64,000 nt of DNA, from positions 3,782,001-3,846,000 of the forward strand of contig NZ_LR746496.1 of NCBI RefSeq assembly GCF_902729405.1. Direction: 5' to 3'. Below are positions 27,503 through 37,909 of the stretch, in pieces. Numbering within the stretch: the first letter of the stretch is position 1; each line of letters opens with the position of its first letter. This stretch comes from Acididesulfobacillus acetoxydans. GTDB lineage: Bacteria > Bacillota > Desulfitobacteriia > Desulfitobacteriales > Desulfitobacteriaceae. The translations under genes and the position numbers were made by a program. The notes beneath the pieces are model-generated. The model did no database searches, had not been told where the DNA came from, and saw only the letters and a program-made list of their open reading frames with translations.

Positions 27503-28693
27503 CTACAACCCCGCCTGCTCCTTCAGCGCCTCGGCTTTGTCCGTCATCTCCCAGGGCAGGTCCAGATCCGTGCGGCCGAAGTGGCCGTAGGCCGCGGTCT
27601 GGCGGTAGATGGGGCGGCGCAGGTTCAGGCTTTTGATGATTCCGGCCGGGCGCAGATCAAAATTGGTTTTGACCAGCCTCCCGATCTCCTCATCCGGGAT
27701 CCTGCCCGTGCCAAAGGTCTCGACCGAGACCGAGACCGGCTGGGCCACACCGATGGCATAGGCGAGCTGGATCTCGCAGCGTTCCGCCAAGCCGGCCGCC
27801 ACAACATTCTTCGCCACATAGCGGGCGGCGTAAGCGGCCGAACGGTCCACTTTTGTCGGATCTTTACCGGAGAAAGCGCCGCCGCCATGCCGGGCCATGC
27901 CGCCATAGGTATCCACGATGATTTTGCGCCCGGTCAGCCCCGCGTCTCCCTGCGGGCCTCCGATGACAAAGCGGCCGGTGGGGTTGATGAAGTACTTCGT
28001 GTGCTCGTCCAGCAGCTCTGCCGGCACGGTCGGAAAGATCACATGCTCCAAGAGGTCGCGCCGGATCTGCTCTTGGGCAATTTGCGGGTGATGCTGGGTG
28101 GAGATGACGATGGTGTCCACCCGTACCGGTTTGTTATCCTGATACTCGACCGTCACCTGAGTCTTCCCGTCCGGGCGCAGATAATCCAGAAGGTCGGATT
28201 TGCGCACCTCGGACAGGCGGCGGGCTAAGCGATGAGCTAAGTCAATCGGCAGCGGCATATAACTGTCCGTTTCATTCGTGGCATAGCCGAACATCATGCC
28301 CTGATCGCCGGCCCCGATGGCCTCGATCTCGCCGTCTGACATTTCCCCGGTCTTTGCTTCCAGGGCTTTGTCCACACCCAAGGCGATGTCCGCGGATTGT
28401 TCCCCGATGGAAGTCAGAACCGCACAGGTGTCGGCGTCAAAGCCAAACTTAGCCCGGGTGTAGCCGATCTCCCGGATCGTGTCTCTGACGATATGAGGAA
28501 TGTCCACATAACAATGGGTCGTAATCTCCCCGCTCACCAGGACCAGGCCAGTCGTCACCGCGGTCTCGCAGGCCACCCTCGCTTCCGGATCCTTGGCAAA
28601 AATCGCGTCGAGAATCGCGTCCGATATCTGGTCGCAAATTTTGTCCGGATGCCCCTCAGTCACAGACTCCGAAGTAAACAGTCTCTTTACCAT
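27503..28693 (-). CDS. metK: S-adenosylmethionine synthetase
   Basis: 396 residues from ATG 28693 ([20 protein letters not shown]), the standard MetK start; the frame upstream of it lies in coaBC and is ignored. Motifs [16 protein letters not shown] and [20 protein letters not shown]-type segments are intact. It makes SAM from methionine and ATP in the cytoplasm, and SAM supplies the radical-SAM enzymes at 60.7-62.7 kb among others. It lies four bases after coaBC, so it is co-transcribed, and there is no SAM riboswitch directly upstream. Confidence 0.98.
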   Translation of the reverse strand: MVKRLFTSESVTEGHPDKICDQISDAILDAIFAKDPEARVACETAVTTGLVLVSGEITTHCYVDIPHIVRDTIREIGYTRAKFGFDADTCAVLTSIGEQSADIALGVDKALEAKTGEMSDGEIEAIGAGDQGMMFGYATNETDSYMPLPIDLAHRLARRLSEVRKSDLLDYLRPDGKTQVTVEYQDNKPVRVDTIVISTQHHPQIAQEQIRRDLLEHVIFPTVPAELLDEHTKYFINPTGRFVIGGPQGDAGLTGRKIIVDTYGGMARHGGGAFSGKDPTKVDRSAAYAARYVAKNVVAAGLAERCEIQLAYAIGVAQPVSVSVETFGTGRIPDEEIGRLVKTNFDLRPAGIIKSLNLRRPIYRQTAAYGHFGRTDLDLPWEMTDKAEALKEQAGL

Positions 28694-28697
28694 GTCC

Positions 28698-29906
28698 TCA
28701 CTCCTTCGTTTCCAGCCCGAGCAAAGCTTCGATCTCTTGAACGAGTCGGCGCGCAACCTCGAGTTTATTCATTTGAGGCAAATCTTCTCTCCTTCCGTCG
28801 GGAAAGAGAAAACTGACAATATTCGTCGGGCTGCCAAATCCCGCCCCGGGCAAAGTCACATCGTTAGCGACCAGCATGTCCAGGTTTTTGCGCTGAATTT
28901 TTTCCCTGGCAAAGGAAATGAGGTTTTCCGTCTCGGCCGCAAAACCCACTAAGATCCGTTTTTCCTTGTTCCGGGCCAATTCCGCCAAAATATCGGGGTT
29001 GGGCACGAGTTCGAGCTGCCAATTGGCGCCGGTCTTCTTGATCTTCTGCCCGGCTTCCTCAGCCGGCCGGTAGTCCGCGACCGCCGCCGCCATGACCACA
29101 ATGTCAGCCTCCGCGTAACGGTCCAGAACCGCTTCACGCATCTTCAGAGCCGTGGATACCTGAATGGTTTCGACACCCGGCGGCGGGGAGAGCGCCGTAG
29201 GAGCGCTGACCAAAATCGTCTCGGCGCCCGCTTCTTGCAGAGCTTCGGCCACGGCATAGCCCATCCTCCCGGAGCTGCGGTTCGTCAGATAGCGCACCGG
29301 ATCGATGGGTTCCTGCGTCCCGCCGGCTGTGACTATGGCCCTTTTTCCGCGCAAACGGTCCTGCCGGGCGAAAAAGCGTTCCAGGAAACGGACGATCTCC
29401 TCCGGTTCGCTCATCCGCCCGTCTCCCTCGCTGCCGCAAGCCTGAAAACCGCTGGCCGGGCCGATAACCCTCACCCCTCGCTCCTCCAGAAGGCGAAGGT
29501 TGTCCTGGGTGGCCGGGCTGTGGAACATGACGTGATTCATGGCCGGCGCGACAAAGAGCGGCGCCTTGGTCGCCAGAATTACGGTGGAGAGGAAATCGTC
29601 CGCCAAGCCAATCGCCATTTTCGCCAAAAAGTTGGCCGTGGCCGGGGCAATCAAAGCCGCGTCGGCTAATACCGCCAGAGCCACGTGTTCAACCGTTCCC
29701 AGGGCCGGTTCCGCATACAGATCCAGGTGCACTGGATTCCCGGAGAGACTCCGCAGAGTGACCGGAGTAATAAACCGGACCGCGGAATCCGTCATGGCCA
29801 CGTGCACGTCCGCTCCCATCTTTCGCAGCCGACTCACAATTTCGGCGGCTTTATAAGCGGCAATACCACCCGTAATCCCCACCAGAATCTTCTTGCCTTC
29901 AAGCAT
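28698..29906 (-). CDS. coaBC: Bifunctional phosphopantothenoylcysteine decarboxylase / phosphopantothenate-cysteine ligase
   Basis: 402 residues. The N-terminal flavoprotein half begins [18 protein letters not shown] and has [16 protein letters not shown] (the decarboxylase PAMN motif). The ligase half starts around [22 protein letters not shown] and has the NRSSGRMG motif. It carries out two consecutive steps of coenzyme A synthesis. It is downstream of rpoZ as in many clostridia and four bases ahead of metK. Confidence 0.97.
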   Translation of the reverse strand: MLEGKKILVGITGGIAAYKAAEIVSRLRKMGADVHVAMTDSAVRFITPVTLRSLSGNPVHLDLYAEPALGTVEHVALAVLADAALIAPATANFLAKMAIGLADDFLSTVILATKAPLFVAPAMNHVMFHSPATQDNLRLLEERGVRVIGPASGFQACGSEGDGRMSEPEEIVRFLERFFARQDRLRGKRAIVTAGGTQEPIDPVRYLTNRSSGRMGYAVAEALQEAGAETILVSAPTALSPPPGVETIQVSTALKMREAVLDRYAEADIVVMAAAVADYRPAEEAGQKIKKTGANWQLELVPNPDILAELARNKEKRILVGFAAETENLISFAREKIQRKNLDMLVANDVTLPGAGFGSPTNIVSFLFPDGRREDLPQMNKLEVARRLVQEIEALLGLETKE

Positions 29907-30003
29907 CCTTTAATCCCTTCACAAGCGCTTCCTAAATTATTTTCCCTGCGCAATTTCGTCCCAGGCTAGGCCGAGATTTGATTTGTATCCTTTGGTCGCT
30001 TCC

Positions 30004-30210
30004 TCATTTAGTCCCTTCGCGAGGTTTCTCTAGAATCAGTTTTCCCTCTGCGATTTCCTCCAGAGCCACACTTACCGGTTTGACACCCTTGTCCAATTCC
30101 TCTTGGTCCGGATTCTCCATTAACATACGGGCCCGCTTGGCCGCCGCCACGACCAGGGTATATTTACTGTCCACTTTTTGCATCAAAACATCCAAGGAAG
30201 GTTGTTTCAT
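30004..30210 (-). CDS. rpoZ: RNA polymerase omega subunit
   Basis: 68 residues beginning [20 protein letters not shown], with AAAKRARML and [15 protein letters not shown], matching Rpb6/omega. It assists assembly of RNA polymerase. Its ATG overlaps the gmk stop codon as ATGA, so it is coupled to gmk. Confidence 0.95.
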   Translation of the reverse strand: MKQPSLDVLMQKVDSKYTLVVAAAKRARMLMENPDQEELDKGVKPVSVALEEIAEGKLILEKPREGTK

Positions 30211-30815
30211 GAAACTGCCCCCTTAAAGAACAACGGTCTCCTCTTCACACGGCATTTTTCCGCGACCAATATGCTGTGCAGTTTTTCTACCGCCGCAGGA
30301 ATTTCATCGTTCTCAACCACATAGTCATACTCAGAAACGTATTCCAACTCGTGTACGGCAGTGTCCAGGCGTTTACGGATAACTTCCTCGGCTTCGGTCC
30401 CGCGCTTGTGAATCCGTTCTGCCAGCACATCCAAAGACGGCGGCACCACGAAAATAAACACTCCTTGGGGAAAGCGCTTTTTGATCTGGAGTGCGCCCTG
30501 AATCTCAATTTCCAAGATCACATCCCGGCCTGCTTGCAAGGACTGCTCAACGGCAAAACGCGGCGTACCGTAATAGTTGCCGCAAAACTCAGCCCACTCC
30601 AGAAGTTCGTCCTGCTCCACCATGGCCCGGAACTCGTCCCTGGAACGGAAAAAATAATGAATCCCTTCAGTTTCCCCGGGGCGCGCTGCCCGGCTGGTGG
30701 CCGAGACCGAATAGACCACATCCGGAACCTGGCGCAGAAGTTCCCGGCAGAGCGTCCCTTTGCCGGCACCGGACGGACCGGAAAGAACGATGAGCAAACC
30801 GTTGCTTTTCTCCAC
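30207..30815 (-). CDS. gmk: Guanylate kinase
   Basis: The start is taken at GTG 30815 ([20 protein letters not shown]), which has AAGGTGA five bases upstream; a longer frame to 30848 would overlap remA. The P-loop GPSGAGKGT and the GMP-binding [11 protein letters not shown] segment are intact. It phosphorylates GMP/dGMP using ATP. Length 202 aa is usual. It is part of the yicC-remA-gmk-rpoZ cluster. Confidence 0.96.
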   Translation of the reverse strand: MEKSNGLLIVLSGPSGAGKGTLCRELLRQVPDVVYSVSATSRAARPGETEGIHYFFRSRDEFRAMVEQDELLEWAEFCGNYYGTPRFAVEQSLQAGRDVILEIEIQGALQIKKRFPQGVFIFVVPPSLDVLAERIHKRGTEAEEVIRKRLDTAVHELEYVSEYDYVVENDEIPAAVEKLHSILVAEKCRVKRRPLFFKGAVS

Positions 30816-30825
30816 CCCACTCACC

Positions 30826-31101
30826 TTAATCCGCGGGATCTTCCGCATGGACGCCGGAGTCCCTGGCGGACAACCGATGCGCTACTGTTTCGGGCTGAAC
30901 CGCCGAGAGAATGACATGATGGCTGTCGCAAATGATCACAGCACGCGTCCTGCGGCCATAGGTGGCGTCGATCAGCATCCCTTCGTCCCTGGCCTCCTGA
31001 ATGATGCGCTTGATCGGTGCGGATTCCGGGCTGACGATGGTAACAATGCGGTTTGCCGAAACGATGTTGCCGAAGCCGATGTTAATTAACCTTATATCCA
31101 A
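30826..31101 (-). CDS. remA: RemA/DUF370 family regulator
   Basis: 91 residues beginning [20 protein letters not shown], with the [18 protein letters not shown] and [12 protein letters not shown] segments of RemA. In Bacillus RemA is a DNA-binding activator of biofilm matrix genes; in clostridia the role is less defined. It lies between yicC and gmk in the usual order. The last 15 or so residues look like a variable tail. Confidence 0.93.
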   Translation of the reverse strand: MDIRLINIGFGNIVSANRIVTIVSPESAPIKRIIQEARDEGMLIDATYGRRTRAVIICDSHHVILSAVQPETVAHRLSARDSGVHAEDPAD

Positions 31102-31123
31102 CCTGAACCCTCCAATATGTATA

Positions 31124-32002
31124 TTATTCGATATTCTGCACTTGTTCCCGGATTTTCTCCAACTCGCTCTTCACCCGGATCACAACTTGAGCGACGGCCA
31201 AATCATTGGCCTTCGAACCGATGGTGTTAATCTCGCGATTCATTTCCTGAAGCAAAAAGTCTAGTTTACGCCCGCTGGGTTCGGCGGCCTGCAAGGCCCC
31301 GCCGCTCTGCAGGATATGACTGTGCAGGCGGACCAGCTCTTCCGTAATGGAAACCTTATCGGCAAAGAAGGCGGCCTCATTGAGCAGACGGGCCTCATCC
31401 ACCACCGTCTCCCCCAACAAGATCTGAATCCTTTCCTTCAGCTTCTCACTGTACTCGGCCGGCAGGATCCCGGCACGTTCCTCAATCAAGCGGAGATCCT
31501 CTCCGATCCCCTCGAACCGCTTTTGCATATCCTGGGCCAGTTTGACGCCCTCCGCGCGCCGCATTTCGTTAAAACGGTCCAAGGCTTGCTCCAGGGCCTT
31601 AGCCCAAACCTCCCAGACCTCCTCCAAATCCACCTCGGCTTCTTCCACTCGCAGGACTTCAGGCAAGACCGCCAAACGGTAGATGTCTGTCTCATAAGAC
31701 GTCTGGAGCGCTGACGCGAGTTCCTTCAGTGTTTTATCATACGACAGCGCTAATTCTTTGTCAACCTTAACCAATCTCTTTCTTTCTTCCGTTTCCACCG
31801 TATTGATATAGACTTCGATCCTCCCGCGCCGGACGCTTTCCTGAATCACCTTCCGCACCCGCTCCTCCAGCCCGGCATACGGCCGGGGCAGCCTGGCCGC
31901 CACCTCCAGGAAACGGTGATTGACGGACTTCAGTTCCACCGTGACCCGATAACCCCCGCCGGCGGCCTCTCCCCGGCCGAACCCCGTCATACTGATTGCC
32001 AT
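31124..32002 (-). CDS. yicC: YicC-family endoribonuclease
   Basis: 292 residues beginning [13 protein letters not shown], with [11 protein letters not shown] and the C-terminal [20 protein letters not shown] conserved in YicC/YloC proteins. Members act as RNA-degrading enzymes or adaptors. It is the first gene of the leftward yicC-remA-gmk-rpoZ-coaBC-metK group, with no intact gene for 500 bases upstream. Confidence 0.95.
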   Translation of the reverse strand: MAISMTGFGRGEAAGGGYRVTVELKSVNHRFLEVAARLPRPYAGLEERVRKVIQESVRRGRIEVYINTVETEERKRLVKVDKELALSYDKTLKELASALQTSYETDIYRLAVLPEVLRVEEAEVDLEEVWEVWAKALEQALDRFNEMRRAEGVKLAQDMQKRFEGIGEDLRLIEERAGILPAEYSEKLKERIQILLGETVVDEARLLNEAAFFADKVSITEELVRLHSHILQSGGALQAAEPSGRKLDFLLQEMNREINTIGSKANDLAVAQVVIRVKSELEKIREQVQNIE

Positions 32003-32503
32003 CGAATCCTCTCCTTCATCCTTGATCTATGTCTTGCGCAACCGGTTGCCAATCTATGCAAGAACTTTGTCCGCCGGGCACGAAAGAACGGGGAACCTCT
32101 TGTCCCCCGCTGCCCCTGACCGCTTGGCGGCGCCAAAAGCCTTTTTCATCCTCTCGCTCGGCCGCAACTCACGGCAACGTCTCGCGTTCCGATTCTTACG
32201 GGTGAAGACACATCTTAGCCCCGCTTCACCTCTCGGGCAGCGGCCTCTCCCCGTCCCACCCTCACGGGCAGCGGCGTGTTTCTGTCCCGTTTCGCTCCCC
32301 CGCCCGGCGGCTTCTCCCGTTTCACCCTCTCGGGTAACGGTGGGTCTTGGCCCCGCTTGACCCCCCGGACGCCGGCATCTTTCTGTCCCGGCTTTAGCCC
32401 GGTTGGAAAACGTTCAGTGTCCTGTTCTGTTCTGACAGAAACGATACGGATTGATGCTCCGCCCCGGCGTTTCATGGGCATCGGAGCCCGGCTATTTCTG
32501 ACT
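32003..32503. repeat. Repeat-rich gap between yicC and dapF
   Basis: From about 32217 to 32405 the sequence is a degenerate tandem array of units of roughly 30-35 bases (CCCGTTTC...CTCGGGCAGCGGC...). A possible small frame across it only reflects the repeat. The rest of the gap shows no gene; the yicC promoter should be near its left end. Confidence 0.55.
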
Positions 32504-33757
32504 TCAGTCAGGGATAGTTGACTCTCCCCATGTCAAAAGCCCGCTAAAGCCAGGGGCGTGCGGCCAAGCCTCTTGGTCAGGGGTAGTTGACTCTTCCAGC
32601 CATACCCCCCGGAAGGCATACACAGCCGGACCGGTCATATAAACGTGATTATCGCCGGCCCATTCAATCAACAGGTCGCCCCCCGGCAAGTGGACGGTCA
32701 CTTCCCGGTCAATGAGATCATTCAGTACCGCCGCCACAGCCGCGGCCGAAGCTCCGGTACCGCAAGCCAGAGTCGGGCCCGCCCCGCGTTCCCAAACTCT
32801 CATCGTCATTTCCTGCCTGGAGTGCACCGTGATGAATTCCACGTTCGTCTTGCGGGGAAAGAGGGGATGTTTTTCGATTAAAGGCCCGTAACGGTAAAAA
32901 TCCTTCTCAGACAAGTTTTCGCCGAAAATCACGCAGTGCGGGTTACCCATGGACACTGCCGTAAAGCGGAATGCTCTTCCCTCCGCCTCCAGGCTCTCGC
33001 CCAGGGCCCGCTTGCCCGTACAGCGCACCGGTATGGACTCGGGGTCGAGAACCGGTTCACCCATATCCACCCTGACGCTTTCTACTTTATCTTTATCTTT
33101 ATCTTTAGCTTCAGCTTTAGCTTCAGCTTTTGCTTTTGCTTCCCCAACGTTTTCAGCTTTATCTTGATCTTGATTTTTATCTTCCCTGGGACTTTCCGCT
33201 TGATCTTTACCGCTCTGATTAGCTTTACCGTTCCGGTTGTCTTGACCGTTCTGGTTGTCTTCAGCAGTCGGGTTGTCTTTCCCGCTCAGGTTGTCTTGAC
33301 CGCTCAGATTGTTTTGACCGTTCAGATTGTCTTGACCGCCCGGGTTGTCTTTACCGTTTAGACTATTTTCATCACTCAGGTTATCGTTACCGCTCAATCT
33401 ATCTTCACCACTCTGATCAGCTTTCCGAGCCAACCTGAGCCCGATACTGAGAATACCGGCCAGAGTTTCCACCCGAAGCGGATTATGCTGCACATAGCCG
33501 CGCTCATAAGCATAGCGCGCTAAACAACGGATGCCGTTGCCGCACATCTCCGGCTCGGAGCCGTCCGGGTTGAAAATGCGCATGCGCACGTCCGCCTCCC
33601 CCGAAGGCAGAACAACCAGGAGCCCGTCCCCCCCGACACCGAATTGACGATGGCAAAGCTTGCGGGCCAAACCCTCATAATCACTGAAAGGAGCGCTCAG
33701 AAAATGGTCCAAAAGGATAAAATCATTTCCCAGGCCGTGCATTTTGACAAACTCCAT
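32504..33757 (-). CDS. dapF: Diaminopimelate epimerase with a 120-residue low-complexity insertion
   Basis: 417 residues; the family is usually 270-290. The start MEFVKMHGLGNDFILLD and the catalytic cysteines in MCGNGIRC (C72) and ACGTGAS are intact, so the fold and chemistry (LL- to meso-diaminopimelate, for lysine and peptidoglycan) are probably retained. Residues about 109-228 are an insertion made of repeated six-residue units such as SGQDNL and NGKDNP, then Lys/Ala/Glu/Asp runs. It sits where a surface loop joins the first domain to the second. The C-terminus shows a short duplication (ESTTPD ... ESTIPD). Confidence 0.92.
   Translation of the reverse strand: MEFVKMHGLGNDFILLDHFLSAPFSDYEGLARKLCHRQFGVGGDGLLVVLPSGEADVRMRIFNPDGSEPEMCGNGIRCLARYAYERGYVQHNPLRVETLAGILSIGLRLARKADQSGEDRLSGNDNLSDENSLNGKDNPGGQDNLNGQNNLSGQDNLSGKDNPTAEDNQNGQDNRNGKANQSGKDQAESPREDKNQDQDKAENVGEAKAKAEAKAEAKDKDKDKVESVRVDMGEPVLDPESIPVRCTGKRALGESLEAEGRAFRFTAVSMGNPHCVIFGENLSEKDFYRYGPLIEKHPLFPRKTNVEFITVHSRQEMTMRVWERGAGPTLACGTGASAAAVAAVLNDLIDREVTVHLPGGDLLIEWAGDNHVYMTGPAVYAFRGVWLEESTTPDQEAWPHAPGFSGLLTWGESTIPD
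33074..33433 (-). repeat. In-frame tandem repeats inside dapF (18-bp and 6-bp units)
   Basis: About eleven imperfect 18-bp units (each encoding a [S/N]G-x-DN-x type hexapeptide) fill roughly 33215-33425, followed by 6-bp TTTATC/TTTAGC/TTCAGC-type units at about 33080-33145. All units are multiples of three, so the dapF frame is kept. Confidence 0.85.
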
Positions 33758-33782
33758 AAATTAGCACCCCTAACTCTCGCGA

Positions 33783-33922
33783 CATAGGCCCCAGCCTGCT
33801 TGACAGCCCCGACTCAGGACAGAACCCCAGCCTGCTTGACAGCCCCGACTCCGGACATAAGCCCCAGCCTGCTTGACAGCCCCGACTCAGGACATAAGCA
33901 CCAGCCTGCTTGACAGCCCCGG
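33783..33922. repeat. Four tandem copies of a 36-37 bp repeat upstream of dapF
   Basis: Copies containing CCAGCCTGCTTGACAGCCCC begin at 33791, 33827, 33864 and 33901. No reading frame is supported. The array starts only about 30 bases before the dapF start codon, so it lies in or next to its promoter. Confidence 0.85.
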
Positions 33923-34578
33923 GAAACCCCTGCTTTCCTCGCGGGACGAAAGCTCCCCTTATGCCGGATCACTTTTCACCGACGCTCCGGCGGACGCCTT
34001 TCTCCCCGGTTGGCAGACGCCCAGACGGGCGTGCGGGCTTTCCGTTTAAGAATACTACGAAAACACACACGGGGTCAACAGGCGGATTAGCCCGTTAACC
34101 CGAACAACACGGACATTGGGCAGGGGTAACTATTCGGGGGCAGATCCCCGTGCCTCAAAAGTGCCGGCGACAGAGCATAAAACCCGTTGCCAAGCTGCAC
34201 AAGCTGCGCACGCCGGTCCGCACTGCAGACCGGTGCCGCGGATGCCGGATAGGCAATTGCCTGCGGAGCCCGTCCGAGTTGAGGAGCGTCCGCGCCCGCG
34301 GGCGCTGCGGCCTTAAGCCGCGCCACTGGTTGACTGCAGATCGTAGACTGGCAGGGATAGTGCACTCTCCGTCAGTTCACCGGACGGACTTCGGGACGCT
34401 GAACCGGGGGAAACCCCCCTGCCGCCGGCACGTGTGTCTTGCCGGAACATGGCGCGGTTTGTCAGTTCAGCGGATGGGCTTCGAAACATATTGCCGGAAA
34501 AATCCCCCCTGCCGCCGGCACGGCTGACTCCCGGCACTCGGTGCGCCCGAGAGCGACGGGGCCTGCAGCGGGCCGGGC
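33923..34578. other. Non-coding gap between dapF and the P-type ATPase
   Basis: No convincing gene. Two imperfect copies of a 90-base segment are present near 34371-34434 and 34460-34530 (both with CCCCCCTGCCGCCGGCACG), and GC-rich short repeats occur around 34190-34320. Frames crossing it on both strands are repeat-driven. Confidence 0.5.
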
Positions 34579-37314
34579 TCATACTTTCTCCCCCGCTGTT
34601 CTGCCTAACCAGGTGTTTCTGATCAGGCGATAAAACCCGATAAGGACCGAAGGTCCTCCGGCCACCGCCAGGATCAGGCCCCACTGCCATCCGAGCAAAG
34701 CCGCCGTCTTAAAAATGGTCTGCATGGGAGCGAGATAAACAGCGCTGAGCTGCATTAAAGCCGACACGGCCACCGCCCCGACCAAGTAAGGATTCGAGAA
34801 GATTCCCACCTCAAAAATTCCCCTGTCTTCGGATTTGCAGTCAAAAACGTGGAAAAGCTGGGAAAAGACCAGAGTCGAAAAAGCCATCGTTCTGGCCGCC
34901 AACATGTCACTCCCCAGAAAGAGGGCGGCGACGAAGACCGCCAGCGTGCCAAGCCCGATGAGCGTTCCCCGCACCCCTATCTTGCGAGCCAAGCCCCGGG
35001 CGAAGATGTTTTCCCCGGGAGCGCGCGGCAGCCGCTCCATAATGTCAGGATCCGCCCCATCCACACCCAGGGCCATGGCCGGCAGTCCGTCGGTCACCAG
35101 ATTGACCCATAAGATCTGAATCGGCAGCAGGGGCAGGGGCAATCCCACCAGAGTCGCCACAAACATAGTCAGGACTTCCCCCAAATTACAGGCAAGCAGG
35201 TAACGGATGAATTTGCGGATGTTGTCGTAGATGGCTCGCCCTTCTTCCACCGCCGCGACAATCGTGGCGAAGTTATCGTCCCCCAGCACCATAGCCGAAG
35301 CTTCTTTGGTCACATCCGTGCCGGTCTTGCCCATCGATACCCCGATATCCGCTTCTTTCACGGCCGGAGCGTCGTTAACCCCGTCCCCGGTCATGGCTAC
35401 GACCTGGCCGCGTTTTTTCAGAGACCGAACAATGCGCAGTTTGTCCCTCGGCGTCACCCTGGCGTAGACGGCAACATCCATCACCCTGTCGGTCAACTCG
35501 TCATCCGTCAGCGTGTCCATCTGGACCCCGGTTAACACCCCGGCCCGCTTTCCCCGCAAAATCCCCAGTTCCTCAGCCACCGCTTCCGCCGTCAGGCGGT
35601 GGTCCCCCGTGATCATGACCGGCTTAATCCCGGCCCGGCGGCAGACCTGAATCGCTTTGCGGGCGCTGGAGCGGGGCGGATCGATCATGCCCATGAGTCC
35701 GACCAGGGTCAGGTCCTGTTCCAGCGCCTCCGGGGACAGCGATTCCGGCACATCCCTTTCGGCCAGAGCCAGGACCCGTAAGGCCTGGCGGGCCATGCTG
35801 TCGTTGGCTCGCATGATTTCCCGCCGGCGCTCGTCAGTCAGGGCCACCGCTCCCTTGTCGGTCAACTCTCGCCGGCAAAGCCCCAGGATTGTGTCCGGAG
35901 CCCCTTTCACCAGAGCCTTTTTGCCTCTCTTGGTTTGGTAGACCACACTCATGCGTTTGCGTTCGGAGTCAAACGGTATCTCAGCCAAGCGTTCTTCTTT
36001 GCGTTCGAGAACCTCCCGCCAAATTCCCCCTTTGGCTGCCGCCACCAAAAGGGCCCCTTCCGTCGGGTCCCCCTCGATACCCCATGGCGCGTCCTTGGCC
36101 GGCGAGCGAAAGAGTCCGGCCACCTGGACTCCTTTTTTGGTCAGGGTAGCGTTGTTGCAAAGAGCCGAGATTCTCAGGGCCTCCCGCAAGGGTTCGCGTT
36201 CCTGTTCCGGATCCGCCCCCTGAAACTCTCCTTTCGGGTCATAGCCCCGGCCGGAAACCGTAATCATCCGGCCGCCCGCGTAAATCCGCCTCACAGTCAT
36301 CTCGTTTTTGGTCAACGTGCCGGTTTTATCCGAGCAGATGACCGTAGCACAACCCAAAGTTTCCACGGCCGGCAGTTTGCGAATGATCGCCTGGCGTTTC
36401 ACCATCCGCTGCACCCCGATAGCCAGGGCCACAGTCACGATGGCCGGCAGCCCCTCGGGAATGGCCGCCACGGCCAGAGAGACCCCCGCAAAAAACATCT
36501 TGGAGAACCCTTCCCCGCGCATGATCCCCGTGATGACCACGGCCGCGCACACCGCCACACTGATAATCACGAGCCATTTGCCCAGCTGGGCCAGACGTCT
36601 CTGCAGGGGAGTTTCTTCTTCCTCGACACTCTGAATCATTCCGGCAATGACACCCATCTCCGTGTCCATCCCGGTCGACACGACGACCCCGGCCCCCCGG
36701 CCGTTGACGACCGTGGTACCCATATAGCCCATATTTCTCCGGTCGGCCATCGGCGTAAGGTCGTCCTCCAGGGGCGCGATATTTTTTCTCACGGGGTGAG
36801 ATTCCCCGGTCAAGGCCGATTCTTCAATCTCCAGGTTGACCGCTTGGATGAAGCGCAAATCGGCCGGAATCCGGTCCCCGGCCTCGAGAAGCACGATATC
36901 CCCCGGTACCAGATCCGCCGCCGGAATCTTTTGCTCACGTCCCTCCCGCAGAACCCGCGCCTCCGGGGCCGTCAGGGAGCGTAAAGACTCCATCGAGCGT
37001 TCCGCCCGGTATTCCTGGATAAACCCCAGAATGGCATTGATAATGAGAATGGCCATAATCGTGACGGCGTCCGCCAACTCGCCCAAAAGCCCGGAGACGA
37101 CAGTCGCCGCCAAAAGCACCATGACCATAAAGTCTTTGAACTGCCCCAAGAACAGGAAAACCGGGTGCATTCCCTTCTTCTCGCTGAGAACATTCTGCCC
37201 GATTTCCGCCAACCTGCGGTTGACCTCTCTCATGTTCAAGCCTTTGCCCGGATGGACATTGAGAATTTTCGCCACATCCAGCCAAGGTAAAACATGCCAT
37301 GCCTGCTGTTTCAT
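34579..37314 (-). CDS. P2A-type cation-transporting ATPase, probably Ca2+
   Basis: 911 residues from ATG 37314 (MKQQAWHVLPWLDVAKIL), preceded by AAGGGAGGAAA; a longer frame to 37371 is possible. The phosphorylation site CSDKTGTLT, the P-domain TGDGVNDAPA, and the actuator TGES are all present. Membrane motifs PEGLPA (M4) and NLVTDGLPAMALG (M6) match SERCA-like pumps, which export Ca2+ (or Mn2+) across the cytoplasmic membrane. About ten membrane segments are expected and the hydrophobic stretches fit. It is monocistronic, divergent from rqcH. Confidence 0.93.
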   Translation of the reverse strand: MKQQAWHVLPWLDVAKILNVHPGKGLNMREVNRRLAEIGQNVLSEKKGMHPVFLFLGQFKDFMVMVLLAATVVSGLLGELADAVTIMAILIINAILGFIQEYRAERSMESLRSLTAPEARVLREGREQKIPAADLVPGDIVLLEAGDRIPADLRFIQAVNLEIEESALTGESHPVRKNIAPLEDDLTPMADRRNMGYMGTTVVNGRGAGVVVSTGMDTEMGVIAGMIQSVEEEETPLQRRLAQLGKWLVIISVAVCAAVVITGIMRGEGFSKMFFAGVSLAVAAIPEGLPAIVTVALAIGVQRMVKRQAIIRKLPAVETLGCATVICSDKTGTLTKNEMTVRRIYAGGRMITVSGRGYDPKGEFQGADPEQEREPLREALRISALCNNATLTKKGVQVAGLFRSPAKDAPWGIEGDPTEGALLVAAAKGGIWREVLERKEERLAEIPFDSERKRMSVVYQTKRGKKALVKGAPDTILGLCRRELTDKGAVALTDERRREIMRANDSMARQALRVLALAERDVPESLSPEALEQDLTLVGLMGMIDPPRSSARKAIQVCRRAGIKPVMITGDHRLTAEAVAEELGILRGKRAGVLTGVQMDTLTDDELTDRVMDVAVYARVTPRDKLRIVRSLKKRGQVVAMTGDGVNDAPAVKEADIGVSMGKTGTDVTKEASAMVLGDDNFATIVAAVEEGRAIYDNIRKFIRYLLACNLGEVLTMFVATLVGLPLPLLPIQILWVNLVTDGLPAMALGVDGADPDIMERLPRAPGENIFARGLARKIGVRGTLIGLGTLAVFVAALFLGSDMLAARTMAFSTLVFSQLFHVFDCKSEDRGIFEVGIFSNPYLVGAVAVSALMQLSAVYLAPMQTIFKTAALLGWQWGLILAVAGGPSVLIGFYRLIRNTWLGRTAGEKV

Positions 37315-37909
37315 ACCCTCGCTTTCCTCCCTTTTACGTTTCTGATCATCCATATTCGCAAACGTGGACAAAAATACCCCCTGTCCACCTTCTCCGGTTT
37401 TCTTTCTTCGTCGCGCTCACCGGGCTTCGGGACGGTTGTTTGCTTCGCTCACCCTGCCCCGAAAATAGCCGCTTCTGCGGTCGTCCCGCGGATACGGCGC
37501 AGCGTCCCGCGTACCCCAGGCGGGATTCACCTCCTTCGTCTCCCCTGAACCCCAGGTTTGAAACCGGCCCCGTGATACGCTAGAATGAAGCCGGAGCCCA
37601 CGGTTCAACGGGAACCTGTGCATACCCATCATACCGGTGAACCCGTTCAGCTTAAGCTGAACACTCACGATAGTGACCTGTGTGCGTTATCGCCGAACCT
37701 CAAGCTTTCCAAGAATATTTCTACGGTGAGGATGACTTCGGTGGCGATAGTCTCCGGCGGAAACTATCGCCGTAGGCACAGAGCGTGAAATTATGCTTTT
37801 GTGCCGAAGGATGGAGTCTACCCCCACCGAAGCGGGGTACGTGGGACCCACTCCCACTTGTAGAAGCGGCAGTCTTGCGATTGAATAAATAATTAAGGGA
37901 GTTTTAGCT
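37315..37909. other. Intergenic region between the divergent ATPase gene and rqcH
   Basis: About 600 bases without a clear gene, holding promoters for both directions. It contains a perfect 18-bp palindrome GTTCAGCTTAAGCTGAAC (37645-37662), a hairpin GGCGATAGT...ACTATCGCC (37743-37771), and at about 37846-37885 a segment with ACCCACTCCCACTT that recurs upstream of pyrB near 52134. A small plus-strand frame (37585-37788) overlaps these structures and I do not call it a gene. Confidence 0.5.
37645..37662. repeat. Perfect 18-bp palindrome upstream of rqcH
   Basis: GTTCAGCTTAAGCTGAAC is identical to its reverse complement. It lies 248 bases before the rqcH start. It could be an operator or part of a decayed mobile element. 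Confidence 0.6.

Noticed and set aside
27428-28228. Plus-strand frame of 266 codons
   Set aside because: It is antisense to metK, whose conserved protein motifs are intact; the open frame results from GC-rich codon use.
28694-28760. SAM riboswitch before metK
   Set aside because: metK begins four bases after coaBC, leaving no space, and the SAM-I core sequence is not seen.
32936-33361. Plus-strand frame with Phe/Ile/Val repeats resembling membrane segments
   Set aside because: It is the complement of the dapF repeat tract; the hydrophobic pattern is produced by the repeat units.
34087-34527. Small frames on both strands in the dapF-ATPase gap
   Set aside because: They repeat the same peptide because of a duplicated 90-base segment and lack ribosome sites.
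35935-36984. Plus-strand frame of 349 codons
   Set aside because: Antisense to the P-type ATPase; no recognisable domain and no ribosome site.
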